Shown one piece after another: positions 17,944 to 26,753 of a DNA stretch of 64,000 nucleotides. Source of the stretch: CAJQGY01 sp905478015 (GTDB lineage Bacteria > Pseudomonadota > Gammaproteobacteria > Magnimaribacterales > D2472); contig CALSPZ010000001.1 in NCBI GenBank assembly GCA_943788365.1, positions 930,001 through 994,000 of the forward strand, written 5' to 3'. Made by a program: the position numbers and the translations under genes. Each line of letters starts with the position of its first letter. The first letter of the stretch is position 1. The notes under the pieces are model-generated. The model worked only from the letters and a program-made list of their open reading frames with translations, had not been told where the DNA came from and ran no database searches.

Positions 17944-18637
17944 ATTAATAACCTTTGATCTTGATGATACTTTTTGGGATATTGAACCAGTAATAATCAA
18001 TGCCGAGCGCTCGACAAGAAAATTTCTTGAAAACTATATTGGTAAACAGGAATGGGGTTCATTATCAGATTTTTTAAGCTTCAGAAGGGAGCTGATTGAA
18101 ATAGATCCCTCGCTTGAATGGGATATAAAGGGATTGAGAAGAGCTATCTACCAAAACAAGATACTTGATTCAGGCTATTCTGAAAAGGATTCCATAGAAC
18201 TCGTTGATAAATGCTATAAATTTTTTCTAGAGAAAAGGCATGATGTTACTTTTTACGATAATGTTTTTGAATCTATTAAGGAGCTTTCAGCAGATTATTC
18301 ATTAGGAGTTTTAACAAATGGAAATGCTGATATATTTAATTTTGATATTGGGAAATATTTTGATTTCTCCATAAGCTCATATGATGTTAAGTCAAATAAG
18401 CCTGATGAGGGTCATTTTGTAGCTGCAAGAAATAAATATAATAATCTCAGATATGATGAAATTGTCCATATAGGAGATCACCCTATTAATGATGTAAGAG
18501 GAGCTCTCGATATAGGAATTAATGCAATTTGGTTTAATGGCATGGGAAAAGAATGGAAAGAGGAAAATATTAAAGAGCCATTACAATTCAAAGACTGGAG
18601 TAAAATTACTAGATTAATTAAAAGTAACTATGAGTGA
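17930..18637 (+). CDS. yigB: HAD-family hydrolase, YigB-like
   Basis: Haloacid-dehalogenase phosphatase; in E. coli the YigB protein hydrolyses FMN and related phosphates. HAD motifs: nucleophile FDLDDTFWD (DxDxT, about 8-16), motif II LTNGNAD, motif III lysine in SNKPDEGHF, motif IV HIGDHPINDVRGA. I start at ATG 17930 (235 residues), which begins MKKIKLITFDLDDT; the frame extends further upstream inside xerC. It overlaps xerC by 14 bp. The substrate cannot be read from sequence. Confidence 0.88.
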   Translation: MKKIKLITFDLDDTFWDIEPVIINAERSTRKFLENYIGKQEWGSLSDFLSFRRELIEIDPSLEWDIKGLRRAIYQNKILDSGYSEKDSIELVDKCYKFFLEKRHDVTFYDNVFESIKELSADYSLGVLTNGNADIFNFDIGKYFDFSISSYDVKSNKPDEGHFVAARNKYNNLRYDEIVHIGDHPINDVRGALDIGINAIWFNGMGKEWKEENIKEPLQFKDWSKITRLIKSNYE

Positions 18638-18860
18638 TAAAGATATAACTAAAGCAATAATTAATATTTTAAAAAAAGAACTGGGGGGAGTTGTTGACCT
18701 AATCCCAAGCAATCTGACTCATGATTTAAGCAATGCATTATCCCCAAAAATAGAAGAAATAATAGAAAGTAACGGCTTTGTAAAAAAAACTAAGTATGAA
18801 GCGCTATCGAAGCTTGCAAATGATTTAGAGAAAAGAGTGAGTGATCTAGAAAAATCTTAG
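18630..18860 (+). CDS. ubiK: UbiK-like accessory factor (BMFP / membrane fusogenic family)
   Basis: 76-residue, charged, helical protein. The C-terminal half (FVKKTKYEALSKLANDLEKRVSDLEK) follows the pattern of the BMFP/UbiK family, where a short segment ending in LV-x-E-F is followed by a coiled coil with LE..IS.LE at the end. UbiK binds UbiJ and assists ubiquinone synthesis in E. coli. The N-terminal half is not clearly similar, so this is a family guess from size and pattern only. It overlaps the HAD gene by 8 bp. Confidence 0.5.
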   Translation: MSDKDITKAIINILKKELGGVVDLIPSNLTHDLSNALSPKIEEIIESNGFVKKTKYEALSKLANDLEKRVSDLEKS

Positions 18861-19267
18861 CTTGATTTATCTAGCATATACTTAACAACAGCTGCTATCT
18901 CATCCTTTGAGCAATCTGTACACAATCCCTTGGCCGGCATTGCGTTGTAGCCGTTATATGCATTGTTAACCAACATATCCATACCTTTTGGTATTCTATT
19001 AGCCCATTGGCTTATATTGCCTGTTATAGGAGATCCAGCAACACCTGCATCATGACATGCAGCGCAGCCAGATGTATAAATTTGATCAACAGATCTAGCA
19101 GATTTAGAAGATGAAGATTGAGCGACTTGTCCACACTGTTGACCTTCAAGACAAAGATTTACTTGGAGGTGAATCCTTTCAATAACAGATTCATCATACT
19201 TTTTTCCATTAAAAAGAAAGAGGGCGCAAAGGGGTAAAATGACTAAGTAATATTTATTTTTTTTCAT
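18857..19267 (-). CDS. Cytochrome c5 family protein
   Basis: Periplasmic monoheme c-type cytochrome, an electron carrier between the bc1 complex and terminal oxidases. 136 residues with an N-terminal hydrophobic signal or anchor (about 5-20), a linker, and the heme motif CAACH in YTSGCAACHDAGVAGSP. The distal methionine lies in YNAMPAKGLCTDCS, where the extra CxxC pair is typical of cytochrome c5, and the end KDEIAAVVKYMLD fits too. It lies beside dsbA and cytochrome c4 on the same strand. Confidence 0.9.
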   Translation of the reverse strand: MKKNKYYLVILPLCALFLFNGKKYDESVIERIHLQVNLCLEGQQCGQVAQSSSSKSARSVDQIYTSGCAACHDAGVAGSPITGNISQWANRIPKGMDMLVNNAYNGYNAMPAKGLCTDCSKDEIAAVVKYMLDKSS

Positions 19268-19303
19268 AATTTGACTGCATTATATATATTTTTTTAGAAT
19301 TTT

Positions 19304-19934
19304 CTACGATCTTGATCGTTGCATCTCTACAACATATTCAGCTACTTTGAACATTTCCTCATATGACCTTTTTGGAGAAATAATATAAGAGCCATCAACG
19401 ATTAACATTGGAGTTGAGCTCAGCCTTAGCTGTTTTGCAATTTTTACACCCCTACTTACTTTTTGTTTTACAGCAAATGATTTTAGGTATGCCTCTGAGG
19501 TTTCGGGAGCTACTCCAAAGCCTTTTAAAAATTTTATAATTGCTTTATCACTATTTAAAAAGTTTTTCTCTTTATGAATTGATACAAATACTGCTGCGTG
19601 AGCACTTTCGGGCAAATCTAGTGCTTCAATTGTGTAATATAGTGCGGCATGTCTTTGATGAATTGCTTGCCATGTAATTGGAAGTTTTGAGAACTTAACA
19701 TCATCAGGCAAGTGTTTTTTTCCATCCATTTACAGGCCCGTCAAAGGTATAGCAAGCGCCACAGCCATACCAAAACACTTCCATAACCTCAACAATACCG
19801 TCTTGTTTTACAGGCAAGGGATTGTCTATTCGAGTATAGTCTCTTCCCATTTTATATTCTGCATTCGCAATGCCAGAAAAACTAAAAATGGATAAAAGTA
19901 AAAGTGTTATGTTAAATAATTTAAAATTTTTCAT
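19304..19934 (-). pseudogene. dsbA: Thiol:disulfide interchange protein DsbA, interrupted by one frameshift
   Basis: Periplasmic thiol oxidase. The N-terminal part (from ATG 19934) has a signal peptide with an ANA cleavage region and the active site WYGCGACYTF. It runs out of frame in an A7 run (T7 on the plus strand, about 19715-19721); deleting one A gives GWKKHLPDDVKF and joins the second part, which carries the helical domain and the cis-proline block SSTPMLIVDG. The joined protein would be about 209 residues, matching E. coli DsbA (208). The active-site dipeptide is Gly-Ala, not the usual Pro-His. A homopolymer indel is a common sequencing error, so the gene may be intact in the cell. 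Confidence 0.87.
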
Positions 19935-20575
19935 TTATAAAGTCCGTGCATATAATTTGCTAATGCGTCTATGTCTTCGTCAGAAAGATTTTGCGATACA
20001 GCTTGCATTACTGAAGCATACTCGCCAGCATTCCTTTCATTTGATCTGTATGCTTTTAAAGAAGAGGTTAAATACCCAACTTGTTGGCCTGCTATTGCTG
20101 GGAAGCCTGCAAGGCTGAGCCCATTTCCATAAACTGAGTGGCATGCTGAGCATGCGGGTATACCTTTTTCAAGATTTCCTCCTCTATATAGACTCATACC
20201 AAGACTTAATAAATCCTCTTCATTCTTTGCCTGGCCAACTGATGTTTTGTTTGATTCATAAAAAGCGGCAATATCAAGTAAGTTCTTATCTGTAAGAGTA
20301 TTTAAATATGGAGTTACCGCCATCATTAGAGCGTTCTGCCTTTCCCCACTTTGAAAAAGCTTAAGTTGCTCATATGTATATTTTTGATTTTGGCCAGCTA
20401 GTTTTGGCCAGTCAGAGTTAATACTATTTCCATCGACGCCATGACATGCCGCACAAGTTGCAACTAAATTACTGCCTGCATTCGCACTACCCTTTTCAGC
20501 AAGATTTGGCATTTCTATTTCAGCAGCAACTATTGAGAGACTGGTTAAAGTTAAGAACATTAAAATTAATTTCAT
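19931..20575 (-). CDS. Diheme cytochrome c4
   Basis: Periplasmic diheme cytochrome c, about 214 residues from ATG 20575, with a signal peptide (MKLILMFLTLTSLSIVAAE) and two similar halves. The heme motifs are CAACH (in VATCAACHGVDGNS) and CSACH (in PACSACHSVYGNG); axial methionines are likely in LMMAVTPYL and YASVMQAVS. Cytochrome c4 carries electrons to terminal oxidases, here plausibly the aa3 oxidase at 33-37 kb. It overlaps dsbA (ATGA), reproducing the engB-c4-dsbA order of Pseudomonas. The open frame upstream of 20575 is not part of the protein. Confidence 0.93.
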   Translation of the reverse strand: MKLILMFLTLTSLSIVAAEIEMPNLAEKGSANAGSNLVATCAACHGVDGNSINSDWPKLAGQNQKYTYEQLKLFQSGERQNALMMAVTPYLNTLTDKNLLDIAAFYESNKTSVGQAKNEEDLLSLGMSLYRGGNLEKGIPACSACHSVYGNGLSLAGFPAIAGQQVGYLTSSLKAYRSNERNAGEYASVMQAVSQNLSDEDIDALANYMHGLYK

Positions 20576-20647
20576 TTTTCTTATGTGATTCTTGTGGTGT
20601 GTATTGGGTGTATTATAAACAATGCTTGATATGATATAAACGTTTAA

Positions 20648-21226
20648 ATGAAAAACCTTTTTAAAAATACTGATTTTATGCTTGGGGTTACCAAGTTTAA
20701 AAGCCTTCCTGAGGATCATGGGTCTGAAATATTGCTTGCGGGTCGGTCTAATGCAGGAAAGTCTAGTGCGCTGAATGCACTCACAGAAAACCCAAAACTT
20801 GCAAGAATAAGTAAAACACCAGGCAGAACGACTGAAATAAATTTCTTTAAAGTCAATGATTCATTGAAGCTTGTGGATCTACCTGGATATGGTTTTGCTA
20901 AATCAAGTTTTCATAAAAGAAAGGATTGGGCGCCTCTTTTAGAAGAATATTTTGCAAAGAGAGATGCCTTGAAAGCTGTTGTTATTTTTATGGATATTAG
21001 ACACCCTCTAAAAGATAGTGATAGAGATATGATTGATTTATGTAATTCTTCTGATGTTGCATTCATTCCAGTGTTAACAAAAAGTGATAAATTTTCAAAT
21101 AACCAAAAATTCAAAGCAATCTCTGCCGTAAACAAAAAAATGCATGATTGTGAGGCTTTAGCAGTATCGTCTAAAGACAATATTGGATTTGAAAAATTAT
21201 CTAAAGCTATATTGGAGTTCTGTTAA
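20648..21226 (+). CDS. engB: Ribosome biogenesis GTP-binding protein EngB (YsxC/YihA)
   Basis: Essential GTPase for 50S assembly. 192 residues. Motifs: G1 GRSNAGKSS (about 33-41), G2 region KTPGRTTEINFF, G3 DLPGYGFA, G4 TKSDK, G5 VSSKDN. It is divergent from cytochrome c4 with a 72-bp spacer, a pairing known from Gammaproteobacteria. The stop (TAATG) shares bases with the next start. Confidence 0.96.
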   Translation: MKNLFKNTDFMLGVTKFKSLPEDHGSEILLAGRSNAGKSSALNALTENPKLARISKTPGRTTEINFFKVNDSLKLVDLPGYGFAKSSFHKRKDWAPLLEEYFAKRDALKAVVIFMDIRHPLKDSDRDMIDLCNSSDVAFIPVLTKSDKFSNNQKFKAISAVNKKMHDCEALAVSSKDNIGFEKLSKAILEFC

Positions 21227-21744
21227 TGCTTGCATATCAAGAACAAGATTGCGATCTTACTCTGGCTGAGGGCCTCCAGTGCTACTACGATTCATTCCCT
21301 CAAGATAAAGAAATTTTTACTGACACAGACAGTTCTGGAAAGCTTCTTAGAGATCATGATTGTACTCATGTTATTTTTGGTCTTGATATCAGCATAGATC
21401 AAGAGGCTATCTTAGATACATGGGTCTTATGGGGATCAAAATTTAAATGGGCCTATCTCCTTAGCTATAGCAGGCTTCCTCAAATAAAAGAGCTAACAAA
21501 ACATCTTTTTAAAGAGCTAGGTGTAAAGGGGTTTTTAAAACTTTACTGGAATGTCATTGCGGTAAAAAGAAAAGTTGTCTTAAAAACTTTTAAAATGAAA
21601 AAAAAGTGGCCATTTCAAGTGCCTGAAGAATATTTTAGTATGAAAATAACAGACTTAAGAAATATGCATGGAATTATTGTCCTTAAAGAAGAGGATCATA
21701 AATACACCCCTCTTGTTTGGTCAGGCTCTATAAAAGCTGAATAA
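21226..21744 (+). CDS. Coq4-like protein (HDxxH-x11-E motif)
   Basis: 172-residue soluble protein. RDHDCTHVIFGLDISIDQEA holds the sequence H-D-x-x-H followed by eleven residues and Glu, the metal-binding signature of the COQ4 family of ubiquinone biosynthesis proteins. The following helix (ILDTWVLWGSKFKW) also fits the pattern of that family. COQ4 is linked to C1 decarboxylation and hydroxylation of the quinone ring and to complex organisation. The protein is shorter than mitochondrial COQ4 and the rest is not clearly conserved. It overlaps engB by one base, so it is probably in the same operon. Family assignment from motif only; the substrate is an inference. Confidence 0.65.
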   Translation: MLAYQEQDCDLTLAEGLQCYYDSFPQDKEIFTDTDSSGKLLRDHDCTHVIFGLDISIDQEAILDTWVLWGSKFKWAYLLSYSRLPQIKELTKHLFKELGVKGFLKLYWNVIAVKRKVVLKTFKMKKKWPFQVPEEYFSMKITDLRNMHGIIVLKEEDHKYTPLVWSGSIKAE

Positions 21745-21745
21745 G

Positions 21746-24448
21746 CTAATGTGCTTCATTCCAATTTGCTCCTATTTGAGCATCTGCTATTAGTGGTATG
21801 TCCAACTGGGTTGCACTCTCCATCATTTCTTTCATAGTTTTTAAGGTCTCTTTTGCTTCTGGCTTTGGAGCCTCAAATATTAACTCGTCATGAACCTGCA
21901 TAATCATTTTTACTTCTGGCATTTCTTTGAGTAAAAAACTATTAATATCAATCATTGCTTTTTTTATAATGTCAGCTGCTGATCCTTGGAGCGGAGCATT
22001 AATGGCAGCCCTTTCTGCAGCCTGTCTTCTCAAACCATTTGCAGCGTTAATTTCATTTAAATATAGCCTTCTTCCCATAAGAGTTTCGACATACATATTT
22101 TCTTTAGCTTTTATTTTTGTATTCTCTATATAATCTTTAACGCCTGTATATCTCTCAAAGTAAGTGTCAAGGTATTGCTGTGCCTCTGCTCTTGGAATAT
22201 CAAGCTGGCGCGTTAGCCCAAATGCAGACATGCCGTACATAAGGCCAAAATTTATTGCCTTTGCGCTTCTTCTTTGTTCAGAAGTAACTGCTTCAAGATC
22301 AGTATTAAAGACCTCTGCTGCTGTTGCTGAGTGGATATCTAAATTATTATTAAAAGCATGGGTTAGGTTTTTATCTTTTGATAAGTGAGCCATAATCCTT
22401 AGCTCTATTTGTGAATAGTCTGCAGAAATAAGAACATTGCCTTTCTCTGGGATAAATGCTTCTCTAATTCTTCTTCCTTCAGCGGTCTTAATAGGTATAT
22501 TTTGTAAATTAGGCTCAGTAGATGAAAGTCTTCCAGTAGAGGTAACTGCTTGTTGATAAGATGTATGAATCCTTTTTGTTTTTGGGTTCTCTATCTTGAT
22601 AAGGCTGTCTGTATAAGTTGATTTTAATTTTGCTAACCCTCTGTATTCAAGAATTATTTTTGGGAGCTCATACTCTTCGGATAGTCTTCTTAATGTCTCT
22701 TCGTTTGTTGATGGCTGGCCTTTTGGTGTTTTCTTTAATATTGGAAGTTTTAATTTTTGATATAAAACTTCTAACAACTGTTTAGGAGAGTCTAAATTAA
22801 ATTCTCCTCCGGCTATTTTGAATGCTTCTGCTGATAACTTTTCTATTTTTTTTGATAGCTCTTCTGAGTGTGCAGCAAGCTTATCTTTATCAACCTTAGC
22901 CCCATTGGCCTCAACGCTTGCAAGTACATGAACTAATGGATATTCAATATTTTTTAAAAGCTCTTCCTGGGTTGGTTTGTCTTTGAGGAGGTTATTAAGC
23001 TTGTTGTATAGTCTTAATGTGATATCCGCGTCCTCTGCTGCATAGTTAGATGCAATATCAATATTAACAGCTGAAAAACTTATTTCTTTAGATGCTGTTC
23101 CTGCAACATCGGAATACTTTGTAGTTTGATAGTTAAGATAAAATTCAGCGAGCTTATCCATTCCATGTCTTGTTGCAGTGCTATTCAAAACATATGACAT
23201 CAGCATGGTGTCTGCTAAAAACTTATCTAGAATAATTCCATGCCTTGATAGGATTGGTATATCAAATTTTAAATTCTGTCCTACGGCTTTATCAGCATTT
23301 CTCTCTATGCATTTACCTATAATTTCTTGAACTTTATCCAATTTTAATTGTTCTGGGCAATCATCATATTTATGACCTATGGGTATGTAGCATCCAGAAC
23401 CTTCATCGACTGATAAAGATATCCCAACTAAATTTGCTGTGATCGTATCAAGAGAATCTGTCTCTGTATCAATTGCAAAATGGCTGCATTTATCAATGCT
23501 TTTTGCCCAGCCAGTCAAATCTTTTTCATTTAAAATGGTTTTATAGTTTAAATTTGTAGATGTTTTATGCTCTTCTAATTTAATTGCTTTGCTTTTTGTG
23601 CTTGGGCTATTTACCTGAGGTGCTTTAAAGCCAAGCTCTTCAAATAGCTTCAACAACCTTTCATTGTCGCCTTTTTGTTCAAGAAGGCTATTAAAAGACA
23701 CTTTAATATCAACATCATTTTTAAGAGAAACAAGCTCTATGTTTCTATCCAAGTCGCCCAATGAAGATCTTAAGTTTTCGCCCACTTTGCCTTTGATGTT
23801 TTCAGCGTTTTCTATAATATTTGATATATCTCCAAATTCATTTAACCATTTTGCTGCTGTTTTAATGCCTACTTTTGGAACCCCCGGTATATTATCTGAA
23901 GTATCACCGACTAGAGCTAACATGTCTCTAATTTGAGTTGGCCTAACTCCAAATTTATCAAAGACCTTTTGTTCATCAAAAATTTGATGCGTCATGGTGT
24001 TCATCATAGTTGAGATAGGGTCCTCAACGAGTTGCATTAGATCTTTGTCGAGTGATGATATTACTGATTTAAAGCCCTTTTCTTTTGCAAGCCTTACCAG
24101 GGTTGCGATGACATCATCTGCCTCAACACCACCAATTTCTATTAAAGGAAAGCCTATTGCAATACAGATCTCTTTTAGAGGAACTAATTGCTCTCTTAGA
24201 TCATCTGGCATTGGGGGCCTATTGGCTTTATATTCACTATATACGTCTGACCTGAAGGTTTTTCCTTTGGCATCAAAAACAACAATGATTGGAGAGCCTT
24301 CGCTATCTTTTTTTAAAGTAGTCAACATATTAGTGACGCCTTTAATTGCTCCTGTTGGCTGACCAGATGGAGATGTTAGGGGAGGCATAGCATGATAAGC
24401 ACGATAGAGATAAGACGAACCGTCAATAATAAAAATTCTATTTTTCAT
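21746..24448 (-). CDS. polA: DNA polymerase I
   Basis: Repair and Okazaki-fragment polymerase, 900 residues with all three domains. The 5' nuclease domain (1 to about 290) starts with FIIDGSSYLYRAYHAMP and holds VFDAKGKTFRSD, EADDVIATL and GDTSDNIPGVPKVG. The 3'-5' exonuclease domain has HFAIDTETDSLDT and later YAAEDADIT. The polymerase domain has motif A (SADYSQIELRIMAH), motif B (RRSAKAINFGLMYG) and motif C (MQVHDELIFEA). Divergent from dsbB with a short spacer. Confidence 0.98.
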   Translation of the reverse strand: MKNRIFIIDGSSYLYRAYHAMPPLTSPSGQPTGAIKGVTNMLTTLKKDSEGSPIIVVFDAKGKTFRSDVYSEYKANRPPMPDDLREQLVPLKEICIAIGFPLIEIGGVEADDVIATLVRLAKEKGFKSVISSLDKDLMQLVEDPISTMMNTMTHQIFDEQKVFDKFGVRPTQIRDMLALVGDTSDNIPGVPKVGIKTAAKWLNEFGDISNIIENAENIKGKVGENLRSSLGDLDRNIELVSLKNDVDIKVSFNSLLEQKGDNERLLKLFEELGFKAPQVNSPSTKSKAIKLEEHKTSTNLNYKTILNEKDLTGWAKSIDKCSHFAIDTETDSLDTITANLVGISLSVDEGSGCYIPIGHKYDDCPEQLKLDKVQEIIGKCIERNADKAVGQNLKFDIPILSRHGIILDKFLADTMLMSYVLNSTATRHGMDKLAEFYLNYQTTKYSDVAGTASKEISFSAVNIDIASNYAAEDADITLRLYNKLNNLLKDKPTQEELLKNIEYPLVHVLASVEANGAKVDKDKLAAHSEELSKKIEKLSAEAFKIAGGEFNLDSPKQLLEVLYQKLKLPILKKTPKGQPSTNEETLRRLSEEYELPKIILEYRGLAKLKSTYTDSLIKIENPKTKRIHTSYQQAVTSTGRLSSTEPNLQNIPIKTAEGRRIREAFIPEKGNVLISADYSQIELRIMAHLSKDKNLTHAFNNNLDIHSATAAEVFNTDLEAVTSEQRRSAKAINFGLMYGMSAFGLTRQLDIPRAEAQQYLDTYFERYTGVKDYIENTKIKAKENMYVETLMGRRLYLNEINAANGLRRQAAERAAINAPLQGSAADIIKKAMIDINSFLLKEMPEVKMIMQVHDELIFEAPKPEAKETLKTMKEMMESATQLDIPLIADAQIGANWNEAH

Positions 24449-24488
24449 ATTAATGCCTAAATGGATATATTATCGTCAATGTTTTTTT

Positions 24489-24494
24489 TATACT
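24489..24494 (+). promoter_or_regulatory. Candidate -10 element (TATACT) for dsbB
   Basis: TATACT follows a T-run at the right distance (26 bases) before ATG 24521. It lies inside the longer open frame that begins at 24461, only 12 bp from the polA start. This favours the downstream start for dsbB. No clear -35 is visible. Confidence 0.4.
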
Positions 24495-24520
24495 ATAGAT
24501 TCAAACCATTTAGAAAAACT

Positions 24521-25036
24521 ATGTTAAATAAAATCACAAACCTTATCAGAACAGTTTATCAAAACTATTTTGAATTAGGTGCAGGATTTGGAGCATTAAT
24601 GATTGTTTGTATGGCTATTTTGATGGATAAGTTTATGTATCTTAATGCTTGTCCATTATGCATCATGACTAGATATCTATTTTTGTTTATAGCCGCTGTC
24701 TCCTTCTTGGGATATTTCTTTAAAAAAATAAGATTTTTAACGAGATCTTTAACATCTCTTTTGGGCTTGCTTGGTGTAATAGTAAATTTAAGGCAAATAT
24801 ATCTTCAGAACTTATCACCAGAAGAAATTGCGTTATTGGCACCAAATTGTGGGATGCCTCTAGAAACGCAAATAGAGTTTTTTGGTTTCTATAATGGAAT
24901 TATGAATGCTTTCCAGGGCGGTCCAACATGTGCAGAGGATGGGTGGAGATTTGTATTTAATTTATCTGAGTGGGCTCTTGTATTTTTTTTAGTATATATA
25001 ACTTCTTCTCTATTCAAAATATTAAGCTCTAGATAG
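24521..25036 (+). CDS. dsbB: Disulfide bond formation protein DsbB
   Basis: Inner-membrane quinone-coupled oxidase that reoxidises DsbA. The two cysteine pairs are visible: NACPLCIMTRY in the first periplasmic loop and the more distant pair in APNCGMPLE and GPTCAEDGW. Four membrane segments are predicted. The open frame reaches 24461, but starting at ATG 24521 gives 171 residues, the usual DsbB size, and leaves room for a promoter after the divergent polA start. The start is therefore uncertain by 20 residues. Confidence 0.9.
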   Translation: MLNKITNLIRTVYQNYFELGAGFGALMIVCMAILMDKFMYLNACPLCIMTRYLFLFIAAVSFLGYFFKKIRFLTRSLTSLLGLLGVIVNLRQIYLQNLSPEEIALLAPNCGMPLETQIEFFGFYNGIMNAFQGGPTCAEDGWRFVFNLSEWALVFFLVYITSSLFKILSSR

Positions 25037-25104
25037 AATTTATGTAGCAAAGCTACAAGAAAAATAGCTTGTAAACACCTTTAAATCAACTTATTTATAT
25101 TTTA

Positions 25105-25133
25105 TTGACATAATAGTGTGATTGTTTTTTACT
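25105..25133 (+). promoter_or_regulatory. Possible promoter upstream of pckA
   Basis: The 172-bp spacer between dsbB and pckA contains a perfect TTGACA (25105-25110). Seventeen bases later is TTTACT (25128-25133), a weak -10 match. The leader to the pckA start would be about 70 bases. The -35 is convincing, the -10 is not; TATGCT at 25170-25175 is another possible -10 but lacks a good -35. Confidence 0.3.
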
Positions 25134-25208
25134 TCACTACATAAAATTATATTTCTAACATATTAATCTTATGCTATATAAATCAATCATCTTAATACCT
25201 ATAATAAA

Positions 25209-26753
25209 ATGAACATGGACTCAAAAATAAATCACATGCATGAGCTTTCGAATGAGGAGCTTATAAGCGCTGCTATTAAAAATAAAGAAGGAATTATTGC
25301 CTCTAATGGCGCTCTTACAACTCAAACAGGCTCCAGAACTGGAAGGAGTCCAAATGATAGATTTATTGTTAAAGAGGCATCTACGCAAAATGATATTGAT
25401 TGGGGCCCAATTAATAAGCCTTTTGATGAAGATAAATTTAATCTGCTATGGAGTAAGGTGGAAAACTATTTAGATTCAAAAGAAACATATATTTCCCATG
25501 TTCATGTTGGCTCACATGATGACCATTATCTTCCTATAAAGGTTAGAACTGAGACTGCATGGCATGGATTATTTTCTAAGTTAATATTTGTAGTTCCTGA
25601 AATATTCAACTCAAAAAAGAAAAACGAGTGGCAAATTTTGAGTGCAGCAAATTTTAAGTGTAATTCAAAAGTTGATGGCACATATTCTGATGGATGTGTA
25701 ATCATTAATTTTTCACAAAAAAAAGTTTTACTTGCAGGCATGAAATATGCAGGTGAGATGAAAAAATCAATGTTTTCAATACAAAATTTTTTATTGCCTG
25801 AAAAAGATGTCTTGCCAATGCACTGTTCTGCAAATGTTAATAAAGACGGAAAAGTAGCTTTATTCTTTGGCTTGTCAGGCACAGGCAAAACTACTCTTTC
25901 TGCAGATCCGACGTGTTCACTTATTGGAGATGATGAGCATGGATGGGGTCCAGGAAGTGTGTTTAATTTTGAAGGTGGTTGCTATGCTAAAACAATAGAC
26001 CTTTCTGAAAAAAATGAGCCAGTAATCTTCAAAGCAATAAAACATGGCAGCATTATTGAAAATGTTTATCTTGATACCAATTTAACTCCAGATTATTACA
26101 ACACTTCTCTTTCAGAGAATGGAAGGGTTTGTTATCCAAGATCTCATATTGATGGAGCTGTTCCAGAAAACGCATCTGGAGAGCCTGAAACAGTTATATT
26201 TTTAACTTGTGACCTTACTGGTGTTATGCCGCCGGTGTCCATCTTATCTAAAGAGGCTGCGGCTTATCATTTTTTGAGCGGTTATACTGCAAAAGTTGGG
26301 TCAACAGAAATTGGGTCAACTTCCTCAATTGAGTCTGCGTTCTCAACTTGCTTTGGGGCGCCATTTTTTCCTAGACCGGCAGGTGTCTATGCTGACTTGC
26401 TAATGAAAAGGATGGAATCCTTTGGGTCTAAAGTTTTCTTAGTAAATACCGGATGGACAGGTGGTCCGCATGGAGTTGGGTCAAGATTTAGTATACCTAC
26501 AACGAGAAGAATAGTTAATGCTATACAAAATGGCGAACTTGCCAATGTTGAAACAACTCACCTCTCTGGTTTAAATCTAGACGTTCCTCAGCAATTAGAT
26601 GGTGTTGATAAAACAATTTTAAATCCCAGAAATACATGGGATGACAAAGATGCATATGATGCTGAAATGAAAAAACTTATTAAAAAATTTAAAGAGAACT
26701 TTAAAAAATTTGATCTTAGTGAAAATATTATAGCTGCTGGCCCAGATTTCTAA
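25209..26753 (+). CDS. pckA: Phosphoenolpyruvate carboxykinase (ATP)
   Basis: Gluconeogenic enzyme converting oxaloacetate and ATP to PEP, ADP and CO2. 514 residues. Seen: SGALTT-like NGALTTQTGSRTGRSPNDRF near 37-56, the P-loop GLSGTGKTTLSADP (about 222-235), IGDDEHGW, FEGGCYAK, and the C-terminal TGWTGGPHGVGSRFS. This is the ATP-dependent family, as in E. coli. A second in-frame ATG at 25215 is an alternative start. The stop shares a base with the gshA ATG. Confidence 0.97.
   Translation: MNMDSKINHMHELSNEELISAAIKNKEGIIASNGALTTQTGSRTGRSPNDRFIVKEASTQNDIDWGPINKPFDEDKFNLLWSKVENYLDSKETYISHVHVGSHDDHYLPIKVRTETAWHGLFSKLIFVVPEIFNSKKKNEWQILSAANFKCNSKVDGTYSDGCVIINFSQKKVLLAGMKYAGEMKKSMFSIQNFLLPEKDVLPMHCSANVNKDGKVALFFGLSGTGKTTLSADPTCSLIGDDEHGWGPGSVFNFEGGCYAKTIDLSEKNEPVIFKAIKHGSIIENVYLDTNLTPDYYNTSLSENGRVCYPRSHIDGAVPENASGEPETVIFLTCDLTGVMPPVSILSKEAAAYHFLSGYTAKVGSTEIGSTSSIESAFSTCFGAPFFPRPAGVYADLLMKRMESFGSKVFLVNTGWTGGPHGVGSRFSIPTTRRIVNAIQNGELANVETTHLSGLNLDVPQQLDGVDKTILNPRNTWDDKDAYDAEMKKLIKKFKENFKKFDLSENIIAAGPDF

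Noticed and set aside
20576..20719. Upstream extension of cytochrome c4 opposite engB
   Set aside because: It would overlap the divergent engB start and place a signal peptide in the interior. The ATG at 20575 begins a proper signal peptide.
25044..25056. Short palindrome GTAGC-AAA-GCTAC after dsbB
   Set aside because: No T-run follows, so not a convincing terminator. A nearly identical 14-mer (TAGCAAAGCTACAA) also occurs at about 29942 inside ctaB, so it looks like chance.
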